Below, piece after piece: positions 45,839-55,630 of a stretch of 64,000 nt of DNA. Below the pieces are notes generated by a model. The model made no database searches, had not been told where the DNA came from, and saw only the letters and a program-made list of their open reading frames with translations. The stretch covers positions 2,418,001 through 2,482,000 of the forward strand of contig NZ_CP041151.1 of NCBI RefSeq assembly GCF_006494715.1, in the 5' to 3' direction. This DNA is from Shewanella sp. SNU WT4. Lineage in GTDB: Bacteria; Pseudomonadota; Gammaproteobacteria; Enterobacterales; Shewanellaceae. Each line of letters starts with the position of its first letter. Within the stretch, counting starts at the first letter, position 1. The translations under genes and the position numbers were made by a program.

Positions 45839-47602
45839 TTAGCGCATTGCCATCAACATGGTTTGCGGTTGCTCAAGGTACGACTTCCACAAGTTACAAA
45901 AACGCGCCACTGTGCCGCCATCAATCACTCTATGATCGCCAGACCAGCTAATCTGCATTATTTGCCTTGCCTCTACCTCGCCTTTAGCATTAAAGCGCGG
46001 CAAGGCTTGTACCCGCCCTAAGGCGACAATCGCCACTTCTGGCTTATTGATAATAGGCGTAGCGACAGTGCCACCAATGGCACCAATATTAGAAATGGTA
46101 ATAGTGCCTTGTTTTAAATCATTAGGGCTTACTCGACCGCTTCTGGCGTCATCCGTTAAGCGGGTAATATCACGGGCGATATCAATAATCGATTTAGTTT
46201 GTACTTGCTTAACATTGGGTACCAACAAGCCAATTTTGGAATCCACCGCCATGCCAATATTATGGTCAGTTAAATAGGTAAGCTCAGTGCAATCATTATT
46301 TACTCGGCTATTCATGAGCGGAAATTGTGTAAGAGCAAGCGACATTGCCTTCATAAAAAACGGCATCATAGTCAGCTTATAATCTGCTGCTTGGTATTGC
46401 TGCTTCATTGCTTGACGCAGTGCTATGAGTTCAGTTAAATCAAGCTCTTCACAATAAGTAAAGTGCGGGATAGTCGCGACAGATTCAGCCATTAAGCGTG
46501 CCATCACGGCCTTAACCCCTTTAATGGCTTCAGTGCGATGACCATTCGTGGTCAGCGCATTAACACTTAACGCGGTTTCAGGCGTGGTTGAGGGTGGCGC
46601 AGCGTTAGCACCACTAGTAACTTCGTTAACCATAGCAAGCGGCGCTGTTTGGCTTGGTGAATATGGCGCTTGATGATACTTTTCAACATCCTCTTTATAC
46701 ACGCGCCCGTGTTTCCCTGAGCCTGTGACTGCCGCTAAATTAATATCTAAACTGCGGGCTAATCGCCGTACAGCTGGGCTTGCTAATGCTTTACCTAGCG
46801 CTATATGTTGCGCTGTCTTTAGTTCTATTTGTTGCTGTGCTGTGCCCTGCACTGCTGAGCCCTGCACAGCTATTACAGACGGTGCACTTGGCGCTTGTTG
46901 AGTGAAATTAGCCGCCTGCGCTAACGCATGTGGTTCAGATTGAGTTTTAGGTTGTGCAGGCGCTACTTTTTTGGCAACGGCAATGGCATATAAAGGCGAA
47001 TGCACTTTAGCTAATTGCCCTTTACGATAATAGAAATGGCGGATTTGACCGTCACTGAGCGCAGGGATTTGTACTAAGGCTTTATCTGTCATGACATCAC
47101 AAATAGGCTCATCTTCCTTGACCCAATCGCCTTCACTGACTAACCATTCCACCAATTCGCACTCGACTATGCCTTCGCCTATATCTGGCAATAAAAAATC
47201 TTCCAACGTGATGGATGACTCACTATTAACGTGTGCGCTTTGGCTCGCCGCATTTTGATTTGTATTGACCGTGCGACTACAAGCAGCATTATTGCCAGCA
47301 ATCTCAGCTTGTTTTTCAAACCCTGCTTCGGTGTTAACCGCGGCTTGGGGGCTAATCACAGTCTGGCCTTCAACATTAATGGCATACAAGGGCTGGTGCA
47401 CCTTAGCGAGCTCACCTTTAGCGTAATAAAGCTTAGAAATCACGCCTGCGAGAGGCGCTGGAATTTGCACTAAGGCCTTATCTGTCATGACATCACAAAT
47501 AGGCTGATCTTCAGCTACCTTATCACCCACAGCCACTAGCCATTCGACGAGTTCACATTCAACCACGCCTTCGCCTATGTCAGGCAAAATAAAATCTGTC
47601 AT
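45839..47602 (-). CDS. bkdB: Branched-chain 2-oxoacid dehydrogenase E2 (two lipoyl domains)
   Basis: Lipoyl-dependent acyltransferase core of the complex that turns branched-chain 2-oxoacids into acyl-CoA. The start MTDFILPDIGEGVVECELVEW follows an AGGGAAA-type site; total 587 residues. Two lipoyl domains occur in tandem (residues of about 1-78 and 113-190), each with the lipoylation sequence VMTDKALVQIPA. A peripheral-subunit binding domain (ALASPAVRRLARSLDINLAAVTGSGKHGRVYKEDV) and the catalytic domain with SGDHRVIDGGTVARF follow. The first gap between domains is Asn/Ser-rich, the second Ala/Gln/Pro-rich. It is the third gene of the operon, 10 bp after E1 beta. Confidence 0.93.
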   Translation of the reverse strand: MTDFILPDIGEGVVECELVEWLVAVGDKVAEDQPICDVMTDKALVQIPAPLAGVISKLYYAKGELAKVHQPLYAINVEGQTVISPQAAVNTEAGFEKQAEIAGNNAACSRTVNTNQNAASQSAHVNSESSITLEDFLLPDIGEGIVECELVEWLVSEGDWVKEDEPICDVMTDKALVQIPALSDGQIRHFYYRKGQLAKVHSPLYAIAVAKKVAPAQPKTQSEPHALAQAANFTQQAPSAPSVIAVQGSAVQGTAQQQIELKTAQHIALGKALASPAVRRLARSLDINLAAVTGSGKHGRVYKEDVEKYHQAPYSPSQTAPLAMVNEVTSGANAAPPSTTPETALSVNALTTNGHRTEAIKGVKAVMARLMAESVATIPHFTYCEELDLTELIALRQAMKQQYQAADYKLTMMPFFMKAMSLALTQFPLMNSRVNNDCTELTYLTDHNIGMAVDSKIGLLVPNVKQVQTKSIIDIARDITRLTDDARSGRVSPNDLKQGTITISNIGAIGGTVATPIINKPEVAIVALGRVQALPRFNAKGEVEARQIMQISWSGDHRVIDGGTVARFCNLWKSYLEQPQTMLMAMR

Positions 47603-47612
47603 CTTGATTTCC

Positions 47613-48590
47613 CTAATAAGCCAAGCTGGCCTTGATAGCTTCAAAGGTCTTTAAGCTATCTGGCATATATTCTTTTTCATGGCATAACGGATATGGCGTA
47701 TCTAAGCCGCACACACGCGCTATGGGTGACTCTAACGACAAGAAACATTCTTGTTGAATAGTGGCAGCTATCTCGCCAGCAAAACCGCCGGTTAATGGCG
47801 CTTCGTGATTGATTAACAAGCGCCCTGTTTTACGCACAGAATCTGCAACTGTATTAACATCCCAAGGCGCCAGAGTTTTTAAATCAATGACTTCACAAGA
47901 AATGCCTATGTCAGCGGCCATGGCCGCAGCTTGCTCAACAATTTCCATTTGTGCGCCCCAAGCCAGAACCGTGATATCAGTGCCTGGTGTCACAACTTCA
48001 GCTTGTCCTAGTGCTATGGTATAGGCATGCTCGGGCACATCACTCACCGATGCGCGATATAAACGTTTAGGTTCAAAGAAGATGACAGGATTAGGATCGG
48101 CAATGGCTGCTAACAGCAAGCCTTTTGCCTCATAAGCATTGCGCGGCACGACCACTTTTAAACCAGGGGTATGAATAAAATAAGCTTCGGGTGATTGCGA
48201 GTGATAATGACCGCCAGCAATGCCGCCGCCGTATGGCGTTCTAAAGGTTAAACCACCGACATTAAACTCATTGCCACTGCGATACCTAAACTTGGCCGAT
48301 TCATTCACTATTTGATCGAAAGCTGGGAAAATGTAATCAGCGAACTGAATTTCGGCCACAGCTGTCATACCGACTGAGGCTAAGCCATTGGCAAAACCGG
48401 CAATACCTTGCTCGGTGAGCGGCGTGTTAAAGCAGCGCGCCTTACCAAAGCTGTCTTGCAGGCCAGAGGTAGCTCTAAAAACTCCACCAAAATGCCCCAC
48501 ATCTTCCCCAAACACCACCATCTTGGCGTCAGCCGTCATCGCTGTCATTAAGGCCTGATTAATGGCCTGTAACATATTAATTTGCGCCAC
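47613..48590 (-). CDS. bkdA2: Branched-chain 2-oxoacid dehydrogenase E1 beta, GTG start
   Basis: Beta subunit of the thiamine-diphosphate-dependent decarboxylase. It has 325 residues; motifs [51 protein letters not shown] and [22 protein letters not shown] are those of 2-oxoacid dehydrogenase E1 beta chains. The start is a GTG preceded by AGGGAGG with an 8-nt spacer, two bases after the E1 alpha stop codon. These proteins are close to pyruvate dehydrogenase beta subunits; operon context with E2 and the upstream palindrome favours the branched-chain enzyme. Confidence 0.92.
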   Translation of the reverse strand: MAQINMLQAINQALMTAMTADAKMVVFGEDVGHFGGVFRATSGLQDSFGKARCFNTPLTEQGIAGFANGLASVGMTAVAEIQFADYIFPAFDQIVNESAKFRYRSGNEFNVGGLTFRTPYGGGIAGGHYHSQSPEAYFIHTPGLKVVVPRNAYEAKGLLLAAIADPNPVIFFEPKRLYRASVSDVPEHAYTIALGQAEVVTPGTDITVLAWGAQMEIVEQAAAMAADIGISCEVIDLKTLAPWDVNTVADSVRKTGRLLINHEAPLTGGFAGEIAATIQQECFLSLESPIARVCGLDTPYPLCHEKEYMPDSLKTFEAIKASLAY

Positions 48591-48592
48591 AG

Positions 48593-49777
48593 TTACAGCC
48601 TCCCTGCCGTTTTTGGATACGATTTTGGATACTTAGCGATATGTTGCTTGAGACTATCGAGCTGTTGCTGCAAGTTAGCACTTGGCGTGTCGTAGACATC
48701 ATTAATTAATTCATCGATTGCTGGGGCGGGGATTTTCTCTGCCACTTTCACCGCGGCAAGCACTTGCTCGCGATAGGCTTGAGTCATGGCTTGATCTTGC
48801 TCTTCACTCAACCACCCTTTACTCAATAACCATAATTTAAACCGCTGCACTGGGTCGTGCTCGCGCCACTTAGCCTCTTCTTCCCGTGAACGATAACCGC
48901 TAGGATCATCGGATGACGAATGCGCGCCTAAACGGTAAGTCATAGCTTCAATCAATACCGGCGCAGTATGTTTTAAGGCATAAGCCCGCGCTTCTTGAGT
49001 GGCGGCAAGCACAGCTAACATATCATTACCATCCACACGTATAGTGCGAATTCCATAGCCTAAACCGCGACTAGCAATACCGTCACCGGCATACTGCTCA
49101 GAGGTAGGGGTCGAAATGGCGTAACCATTATTACGACAAAAGAAAATCACTGGCGCTTGATGCACAGCCGCTAAGTTCAAGCCGGCGTGAAAATCGCCTT
49201 CAGAGGCTGCGCCCTCACCAAAGTAGCAAATAGCCACGTTGTGCTTGCCTTGCATTTTAAGGCCATAAGCCACACCGCTGGCTTGCGGAATTTGCGTGCC
49301 AAGGGGGGAAGAAATGGTCTGGTAATGCAACGCCGCACTGCCGTAATGAATTGGCATTTGCCGACCTTTGCCCAGATCTTTTTCATTGCTAAACATCTGA
49401 TTCATAAATTGTTCAGTGGTAAAACCACGAAAGCGAATCGCGGCGTGCTCACGATATTGCGCCAAGATGACATCATCATCGGCTAACGCCGCAACACTGC
49501 CAACAACCGCCGCTTCTTCGCCAGTGCAGGTCATGTAAAAACTGATACGACCTTGACGCTGGGCGGCCAGCATCCGCTCATCTAATACCCGAGTAAATAC
49601 GCACGTATCATAAATTTTCATCGCAAGCGATTTTTCTATCACAGGCGGCGTAGCGCCATCATATAAAATACCGTCAGCTTGCAGTAGTTTTAAGATGGGA
49701 TAAGTGACAGTGCTTTCATCAAAAAAATTCACTCTATGAGTTACCGGGCTGGCGGCTTCTTTCTTCCGTGTTACCAT
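48593..49777 (-). CDS. bkdA1: Branched-chain 2-oxoacid dehydrogenase E1 alpha
   Basis: Alpha subunit that binds thiamine diphosphate and decarboxylates 2-oxoisovalerate and related acids. The thiamine-binding motif is present as [31 protein letters not shown], with Gly-Glu-Gly in place of Gly-Asp-Gly, a normal variation. [14 protein letters not shown] is the phosphorylation-loop equivalent. The ATG at 49777 gives 393 residues; an upstream in-frame Met would add 23 non-conserved residues. It is the first gene of the bkd operon, 69 bp downstream of a perfect 14-bp palindrome. Confidence 0.93.
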   Translation of the reverse strand: MVTRKKEAASPVTHRVNFFDESTVTYPILKLLQADGILYDGATPPVIEKSLAMKIYDTCVFTRVLDERMLAAQRQGRISFYMTCTGEEAAVVGSVAALADDDVILAQYREHAAIRFRGFTTEQFMNQMFSNEKDLGKGRQMPIHYGSAALHYQTISSPLGTQIPQASGVAYGLKMQGKHNVAICYFGEGAASEGDFHAGLNLAAVHQAPVIFFCRNNGYAISTPTSEQYAGDGIASRGLGYGIRTIRVDGNDMLAVLAATQEARAYALKHTAPVLIEAMTYRLGAHSSSDDPSGYRSREEEAKWREHDPVQRFKLWLLSKGWLSEEQDQAMTQAYREQVLAAVKVAEKIPAPAIDELINDVYDTPSANLQQQLDSLKQHIAKYPKSYPKTAGRL

Positions 49778-49845
49778 ATTGTTTGCTGCTCTTTGGTCGG
49801 CGAAATCAATCGCTTGAATGATAAAGTTAACGCACAACCAAAACA

Positions 49846-49859
49846 TTACGTTAACGTAA
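49846..49859. promoter_or_regulatory. Candidate LiuR operator upstream of bkd operon
   Basis: TTACGTTAACGTAA is a perfect 14-bp palindrome. LiuR, a MerR-family regulator of branched-chain amino-acid degradation in Proteobacteria, binds TTACGT-type palindromes of this kind, and bkd genes are known members of that regulon in Shewanella. The assignment is by motif memory only. Confidence 0.55.
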
Positions 49860-49925
49860 ACTGTGGATCAATCCATTCACACCTGAGTCACTTAATTGTT
49901 AACAGCTTGATGTGTCTCAAATAGT

Positions 49926-50972
49926 TTACAGCCACTGCACATCCTGCGCGGGTTGCAAGCAAATCAAGGCGCGCTGGCCTTTAGGAACATCCGCATTGGG
50001 GAACACTATTACTTCAAATTGAGCTTCAACGACTACCGCTTGCTCATTATCAAACGCTAAGGTTGCGCCTTGCTCAAACCGGCTAAAATTGCATAAGTCT
50101 TTGGCAAAATTTAAGCGAAATCCATCATGCTGTTTCACTATGCTGCGACTGACCTGATAAATATTCATTTTGGATAAATCAAACTCATGATGAGTGCTAG
50201 CGACTGACTCACTAATAATGGCGCGGGTCGCATAGTCAAATTCAGCAAACTGACGTAAATCGTTCTGCCCCATAGGCAGCACCTTGCCAAGTTCTATGGT
50301 AAAAGCGTGCGCGTCAAATTCATGGGCAGAGAAATAACTAAAGGTGGTGGTTGGGCCATTATGCAGCAGCACAGTATCTATACCTGCTTGCTGTAAAAAC
50401 TGCAGCTGCGCTTGATAATAAGGTTTGCTATCTGGATAAGGATAAATGGCAAATTGAGGATGAACTGAACCGCGAATAGCTGTGTGAAGATCATAATGCA
50501 GACGGTTACGCTCACCACTGGGGGCTTTAGCGTAAAAGCGACGAACATAACCTTCGAGCGCTTTGGCGCGGTGACGCTCTTTATTGACAAGACCCGGTTG
50601 ACGCGAATGCTCGCCGCTAAATAAACGGTTTAGATTCTCTTCAACAATTCGAGTGCTGTGGTGGATCGCCTGCGGATTACCAAAGATAAATAACACCCGC
50701 TGCGCAACGGCTAATGTGCCATTCACAATATCGGCAATCATTTTATTACATAACTCAATCGGCGCAGTTTCGTTACCATGCACGCCACTTGAAAGCACTA
50801 GATCCGTGTGCGTTTGGCAAGTGACCGCTGGCTCAACCAGCAATACTCCGGTATCCCAAATACTGATGCGAGTTCCATTTTCTAACGTCACCGGGCCTTC
50901 AGCGCCCAGATAATACGGGTTAGCTAAGGTAATGGCTAAAAAATCATGAAAGGTCCGTAAGGTCTTTAACAT
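49926..50972 (-). CDS. astE: Succinylglutamate desuccinylase
   Basis: Last enzyme of the arginine succinyltransferase pathway, releasing glutamate and succinate. It is a zinc-dependent M14-like hydrolase of 348 residues: LSSGVHGNETAPIELCNKM supplies the His and Glu ligands and NRLHYDLHTAIRGS the second His; TIELGKVLP carries the catalytic Glu. The other ast genes are not in the window. A possible ArgR site lies directly upstream. It runs toward the bkd operon but ends about 70 bp before the palindrome, so it is a separate unit. Confidence 0.95.
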   Translation of the reverse strand: MLKTLRTFHDFLAITLANPYYLGAEGPVTLENGTRISIWDTGVLLVEPAVTCQTHTDLVLSSGVHGNETAPIELCNKMIADIVNGTLAVAQRVLFIFGNPQAIHHSTRIVEENLNRLFSGEHSRQPGLVNKERHRAKALEGYVRRFYAKAPSGERNRLHYDLHTAIRGSVHPQFAIYPYPDSKPYYQAQLQFLQQAGIDTVLLHNGPTTTFSYFSAHEFDAHAFTIELGKVLPMGQNDLRQFAEFDYATRAIISESVASTHHEFDLSKMNIYQVSRSIVKQHDGFRLNFAKDLCNFSRFEQGATLAFDNEQAVVVEAQFEVIVFPNADVPKGQRALICLQPAQDVQWL

Positions 50973-50984
50973 GTTACATCCCTT

Positions 50985-50998
50985 GTATAATTATTAAC
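50985..50998. promoter_or_regulatory. Possible ArgR half-site or box upstream of astE
   Basis: TGTATAATTATTAA resembles one 18-bp ARG box core (TGNATAATTATNCA) with three deviations and lies 13 bp before the astE start. Arginine regulation would make biological sense, but AT-rich matches like this arise easily by chance. Confidence 0.25.
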
Positions 50999-51205
50999 TT
51001 ATTGATTTAATTTCCTGCGAGAATACTAACACAAACTTAATGACTTTCGGGAGCCATCACGCAAAAACGCGTGATAAACCTAGAACCTAGTTGAAATTTT
51101 TCTCAGGTAGATGTATTGCAATTCATCTAACGCTTGCGCACTATCTAGCCATCTGGATGGTAAACCCACCACACATCAACACAATTAATTAACAAGGAGC
51201 CGGGT

Positions 51206-51688
51206 ATGGCGCGTGCAACCTTTGGAGCAGGATGTTTTTGGGGCGTGGAATATTTTTTCAAGCAAATCGATGGCGTTAATCAAACTCGTTGCGGTTACAT
51301 GGGTGGCAAGATAGAAAATCCAGAGTATCAACAAGTTAAAACAGGAACTAGCGGCCACGCCGAAGTAGTAGAAGTCGAATTTGATCCACAGCTAGTCAGT
51401 TTTGAGCAGTTACTCGCGATTTTTTGGGCTAACCATAACCCCACCACACTCAATCAACAAGGTGGAGATATGGGCAGTCAGTATCGTAGTGTCGTGTTTT
51501 TTCACGATAAACAGCAGAAACAACAAGCTGAAAGCGCTAAGTTTCAGCTAATGAAAAGTGGCCGGTGGGGAAGCCGCCAGATAGTCACCGAAGTGGTGCC
51601 TGTGTGCCATTTTTACCCAGCTGAAGATTATCATCAAAACTATCTTGAAAAAAATGAACTACCCAGCTGCCACATTTATTATGGTTAA
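51206..51688 (+). CDS. msrA: Peptide methionine-S-sulfoxide reductase A
   Basis: Repairs oxidised methionine in proteins. The 160-residue length is that of the short MsrA form. The catalytic cysteine is Cys10 in TFGAGCFWGVEYFF. TRCGYMGGKIENPEYQQVKTGTSGHAEVVEVEFDP and GDMGSQYRSVVFFH are family hallmarks. A resolving cysteine may be Cys in PVCHFYPAEDYHQNYLEKN or near the C terminus (SCHIYYG). AAGGAG precedes the ATG. It is a single gene, convergent with pgm. Confidence 0.97.
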   Translation: MARATFGAGCFWGVEYFFKQIDGVNQTRCGYMGGKIENPEYQQVKTGTSGHAEVVEVEFDPQLVSFEQLLAIFWANHNPTTLNQQGGDMGSQYRSVVFFHDKQQKQQAESAKFQLMKSGRWGSRQIVTEVVPVCHFYPAEDYHQNYLEKNELPSCHIYYG

Positions 51689-51765
51689 TTTGGGCTAATG
51701 CCTCTAACTCATGCCTGATGACGAATGGTGAGTGGCTTGCACAGCGCCCAAGCTGAGTTAATTAA

Positions 51766-51783
51766 GTTGAGTTGAGTTGAGTT
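51766..51783. repeat. Short GTTGA pentamer repeat
   Basis: GTTGA occurs three times in a row followed by GTT, 78 bp after msrA. It is another small slippage repeat in a 3' intergenic position. Confidence 0.8.
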
Positions 51784-51800
51784 AGTGTAAATACAGCGCA

Positions 51801-51834
51801 AAAAAATTGGCGCCATCTCAACGATGGCGCCAAT
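51801..51834 (-). terminator. pgm terminator
   Basis: ATTGGCGCCATC-TCAAC-GATGGCGCCAAT is a perfect 12-bp stem with six T on the minus strand, 30 bp after the pgm stop. Confidence 0.92.
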
Positions 51835-51863
51835 CATAATTATCCATCCAAACAATGGCTCAA

Positions 51864-53540
51864 TTAACCTTTAAGCGCATTATCCATGATGATTTTAGCT
51901 TCTTGTTGCAGTTGACTTAAATGCTCAGCACTCACAAAACTTTCAGCATAAAGTTTAAATAGTGGCTCAGTACCCGATGGTCTGGCGGCAAACCAACCAT
52001 TGGACGTGGTCACTTTAAGTCCGCCGATGGCTGCATTATTGCCTGGCGCATGGGTTAGCACAGCTGTGATGTCATCGCCTGCGAGTTGGCTCACAGTCAC
52101 GCAATCACTACTTACCTGACTAAAACGCGCCTTCTTCTTAGCATTAATTGGGCTATCGATACGCTGATAAACGCTAGTTCCTAACGCTTGACACAATTCA
52201 TGGTAACGCTCAGCCGGCGTTTTACCGGTAACAGCTATGATTTCAGCGGCTAACAGTCCTAAAATGAAACCATCTTTATCGGTGCACCACGTTTGGCCAT
52301 TGCGCTGCAACATACTAGCGCCCGCGCTTTCTTCACCACCAAACAAGATACTGCTATTGGCTAAGCCATCAACAAACCACTTAAAGCCCACTGGCACTTC
52401 CAGTAATTGCCGGCCATGCGAGGCGCAAATTCTGTCGATCATAGCGCTAGACACTAAGGTCTTGCCCACAGCCGCAGTACTTGGCCAATCAGGTCTATGA
52501 CTCAGTAAATAGTCGATGGCAACCGCTAAAAAGTGATTAGGATCCATCAAGCCGCCAGTAACACTAGCGCCATCTGGACACACTATGCCGTGGCGATCAA
52601 AATCAGGATCGTTGGCAATACATACATCAAATTGGTTACGTGCAGGCACTACGCCAGCCATTGCCATGTTTGAAGAGCAGTCCATGCGCACTTTGCCGTC
52701 TTTATCTAACGGCATAAAGCTAAAGGTCGGATCGAGCTTGTCATTAATCACTGTAATGTCTAAGCCGTAATGCTTGGCAATCTTTGACCAATAATGTATG
52801 CCTGAACCACCGAGTGGATCAACGCCAATACGTACCTTGGCTTTAGCAATGGCTTGCATATCAATCACATCTTGTAACTGACTGATATACGGCGTGTACA
52901 AGTCACGATATTCAACACCGCCAGCACTGATGGCTAAGTGATAGTTTACCCGTTTAACCCCTTGCATTTGCTGCTGCAAATACAAGTTAGCTTTAGCTTC
53001 AATCCAAGCGGTAGCATGGCTATCAGCTGGTCCTCCATGGGGCGGGTTATATTTAATGCCGCCATCAGAAGGTGGATTGTGCGATGGCGTGATTATCAAG
53101 CCATCCATCAAATCGCTATTGCCATTCTCAAGTGCTTTTACATTGCGGTTATGGGCAACTAAATAGCGCGACACCACAGGCGTTGGCGTAAAACCATCAT
53201 CTTGTTGAGCAATTACCACCACTTGGTTAGCCACTAATACTTCAATCACAGAACGAAAGGCGGCGCGCGATAAGGCGTGTGTATCTATGCCCACTAACAT
53301 AGGCCCTAGCAGCCCCTGTTCACGGCGATAATCCACCACGGCCTGGGTGATAGCCCAAATATGCAATTGATTAAAGCTTGAATGCGCAGCGCTGCCTCTA
53401 TGCCCCGAAGTGCCAAAGGTGACACGTTGACTGGCGTCATCCGCACTTGGCACGCGCGTGTAGTAATCAGCCATTAAGCTTAGTAAATCAATTAAGTCTT
53501 GCGCTTGTGCGAGCTGACCTGCTCTTGGATGTAATGCCAC
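51864..53540 (-). CDS. pgm: Phosphoglucomutase (alpha-D-glucose phosphate), GTG start
   Basis: Interconverts glucose 1-phosphate and glucose 6-phosphate. The 558 residues compare with 546 in E. coli Pgm. RVTFGTSGHRGSAAHSSF is the N-terminal substrate segment; the phosphoserine loop is IITPSHNPPSDGGIKYNPPHGGPAD; metal-binding DPDFDRHG and the sugar-specificity loop GGEESAGASML are intact, and RPSGTEPLFKLYAES binds phosphate. The start is GTG behind AAGGAG (5-nt spacer), 9 bp after seqA, so the seqA-pgm operon known from E. coli is conserved here. Confidence 0.97.
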   Translation of the reverse strand: MALHPRAGQLAQAQDLIDLLSLMADYYTRVPSADDASQRVTFGTSGHRGSAAHSSFNQLHIWAITQAVVDYRREQGLLGPMLVGIDTHALSRAAFRSVIEVLVANQVVVIAQQDDGFTPTPVVSRYLVAHNRNVKALENGNSDLMDGLIITPSHNPPSDGGIKYNPPHGGPADSHATAWIEAKANLYLQQQMQGVKRVNYHLAISAGGVEYRDLYTPYISQLQDVIDMQAIAKAKVRIGVDPLGGSGIHYWSKIAKHYGLDITVINDKLDPTFSFMPLDKDGKVRMDCSSNMAMAGVVPARNQFDVCIANDPDFDRHGIVCPDGASVTGGLMDPNHFLAVAIDYLLSHRPDWPSTAAVGKTLVSSAMIDRICASHGRQLLEVPVGFKWFVDGLANSSILFGGEESAGASMLQRNGQTWCTDKDGFILGLLAAEIIAVTGKTPAERYHELCQALGTSVYQRIDSPINAKKKARFSQVSSDCVTVSQLAGDDITAVLTHAPGNNAAIGGLKVTTSNGWFAARPSGTEPLFKLYAESFVSAEHLSQLQQEAKIIMDNALKG

Positions 53541-53549
53541 GGGGACTCC

Positions 53550-54116
53550 TTAAATCAATGCAGATATCTGCTGCGCTTGCTCTTCATCGCAGCCTAAATG
53601 CAGTAACACTTCTAGCAAAATATTTTGCTTTTTAGCGGTACTATTGTTGGTAGTAACCCAATAACCACTCTGGCCAATTTCTTTAGGGTTGGCGGTTTTA
53701 CTGGCATCTAACAAGGCTTCTTTACTGACCGCAAAATACAAGCGGCCACGGCCTTGCACCTGTAATACTTGTGAGAAATGCGCAGGATACAGGCTGGCTA
53801 ATTGCTCAAGCACATATAAGAAACGACCCACAGCCCCTTTTTGGGTGGCTAATGCATTGGCATCCACTACGTTTTCAGCACTAATTTTACCAAGCTTAGG
53901 GCTTGGAGTCGGCAGTTTGATTTCTACCTTTTCCTTAACAGGAACTTCTAAACTTGGCTCACTGATAGTTTGTGGCTCAATTAATTGTGATGATTCAGCA
54001 ACCGTAGAGGTGATTTGCAATAAACGTCGCAATATATCGGAGGCACTTTCGCCAATGCGTTCCGTTTTGCTGGCAATAAAGCGGTATAAATCTTCATCTA
54101 CCTCGATATATTTCAT
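53550..54116 (-). CDS. seqA: Replication initiation negative regulator SeqA
   Basis: Binds hemimethylated GATC sites, sequesters the origin and delays re-initiation. The 188 residues show both domains: the N-terminal oligomerisation segment MKYIEVDEDLYRFIASKTERIGESASDILRRLL, a linker of about 60 residues, and the C-terminal GATC-binding domain with VGRFLYVLEQLASLYPAHFSQVLQVQGRGRLYFA, SKTANPKEIGQSGYWVTTNNST and KKQNILLEVLLHLG. Presence of SeqA implies Dam methylation in this organism. It is upstream of pgm in one operon and divergent from ybfF. Confidence 0.97.
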   Translation of the reverse strand: MKYIEVDEDLYRFIASKTERIGESASDILRRLLQITSTVAESSQLIEPQTISEPSLEVPVKEKVEIKLPTPSPKLGKISAENVVDANALATQKGAVGRFLYVLEQLASLYPAHFSQVLQVQGRGRLYFAVSKEALLDASKTANPKEIGQSGYWVTTNNSTAKKQNILLEVLLHLGCDEEQAQQISALI

Positions 54117-54358
54117 CTTTAATCGGTTCCTTGGTACAACAACGATCGCCTAAGCGCAGCTTGCGATCGCAAAAAATAGTAAGTGGCTCAGTCTAAGTGA
54201 CTTATTAGCAAATGATAAGACCTAAGTGAGCAAAATATGCGGTCAATTGCATTAGCTGGCGAATTACTGCGCCACCTGAGCTCGGTTATGCTGACAAAAC
54301 TTGTCAAATGTCCCTTAGCTAGTCAAAATGCGACGGCAGTCACAATGGAATTTTTATT

Positions 54359-55135
54359 ATGCATTTTCAGGTTGCTGGTGAAGGTCAAGATCTTATCTTG
54401 ATCCACGGCTTGTTCGGCAGTTTAGATAATCTCGCCAATTTAGGTAAGAGTTTAACTCAGGATTATCGCGTGTTTCGCGTTGATGTCGCCAATCATGGTG
54501 ACAGTCCAAGTTTAGCGCCGATGAATTACCCGGCGCTCGCAGCGCAACTAATTAGTTTTATGGATAGCCACAATATCCAAAGTGCGGGCTTAATTGGTCA
54601 CTCTATGGGCGGTAAAATCGCCATGGCGACAGCGCTAACCGCGCCTGAGCGCGTAAGCTCATTAGTAGTCGCCGATATTGCTCCTGTGGCTTATCCCCCG
54701 AGGCATAATGAAATTATTGCGGCGTTATCGAGTTTAGATGTCAGTCACATCACCAGTCGCCAGCAGGCCATAGCGCATCTGCAAGCCGCTGGTATTGATG
54801 AAGGCGTCATTCAATTTTTACTCAAGAATTTGCGCCGCGCTGACGTTGGCTTTTGCTGGAAAATGGATTTAGCCAATATCAAAAATCATTATGCAGAAAT
54901 CATCACTTGGCCATATCACGAGCAGCAATATACAGGTCCCAGTTTATTGATACGCGGCGGCGATTCTGATTATGTAATACCAGAATATCGCGATGCGATT
55001 ATTAGCCAATTTCCCACCATGCAAGCTAAAACCATTATGGCCACAGGCCACTGGCTACATGCGCAAAAACCTGAGGCTTTTAATCGTTTAGTGCAGCGTT
55101 TTTTAAGTGACAATGGCACTATGACTAACTTCTAA
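54359..55135 (+). CDS. ybfF: Alpha/beta hydrolase, YbfF-type esterase
   Basis: A 258-residue cytoplasmic esterase; E. coli YbfF hydrolyses short and medium acyl esters, including acyl-CoA, in vitro. The oxyanion-hole motif is LILIHGLFGSLDN, the nucleophile elbow is IGHSMGGK (Ser), and the catalytic His is probably in ATGHWLHAQKP, with the acid in RGGDSDYVIPE. Its divergent placement next to seqA matches E. coli. The start is the first ATG, in a leader with no strong ribosome binding site. Confidence 0.92.
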   Translation: MHFQVAGEGQDLILIHGLFGSLDNLANLGKSLTQDYRVFRVDVANHGDSPSLAPMNYPALAAQLISFMDSHNIQSAGLIGHSMGGKIAMATALTAPERVSSLVVADIAPVAYPPRHNEIIAALSSLDVSHITSRQQAIAHLQAAGIDEGVIQFLLKNLRRADVGFCWKMDLANIKNHYAEIITWPYHEQQYTGPSLLIRGGDSDYVIPEYRDAIISQFPTMQAKTIMATGHWLHAQKPEAFNRLVQRFLSDNGTMTNF

Positions 55136-55396
55136 CGACAGCCACAAAGATTGCCCAGACTTGGCGCTATTGCTGAAGATGACCTGAGTATGTAGGCGCA
55201 GGTCACATGCCATTAACGAGCGGTCTTGCTTGATAATTGAGCGCATTTATTGCTCGTCAGGTTTAATCACCCGTTGGAGTTAGAATAATAACCACAAAGC
55301 AGCTCTTAAGCGTATGCCAGTTCCTTGAGCTCGCTGAGATAAATATGGTATATTCCCGCCCTCTTTTGACCAAGGGTGTGGTTAACAAGGATTGAT

Positions 55397-55618
55397 ATGC
55401 TTGCTCAATATATGGAACAATTCGAAACGTTAGGATTAAACCTCTGTTTCGCAGCATTATTCTTCTTTATCGGTATGGCGATTAGGGACGTGCTGAAGCA
55501 AGGCCAAGTCCCTAAATTTGGTCAATATATCGTTTGGTTGGTATTGTTCCTTGGCTGTGCTGGCTTTATTGTCAAAGGTATTATCCAGATTAGCTGGGAA
55601 GGCTCGGGAATAGGTTAA
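55397..55618 (+). CDS. DUF2788 small membrane protein
   Basis: A 73-residue protein with two membrane helices (LGLNLCFAALFFFIGMAI and YIVWLVLFLGCAGFIVKGI) joined by a short basic loop RDVLKQGQVPKFGQ. It belongs to the DUF2788 group commonly found between ybfF and ybfE in Shewanella and Vibrio relatives; no function is known. The ATG at 55397 follows AAGG; seven upstream codons are excluded. It ends 12 bp before ybfE. Confidence 0.8.
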   Translation: MLAQYMEQFETLGLNLCFAALFFFIGMAIRDVLKQGQVPKFGQYIVWLVLFLGCAGFIVKGIIQISWEGSGIG

Positions 55619-55630
55619 TTTAAAAGCAAA

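Noticed and set aside
55264..55396. LexA box expected for the ybfE unit
   Set aside because: No CTGT-N8-ACAG sequence was found upstream of the DUF2788 gene or of ybfE.
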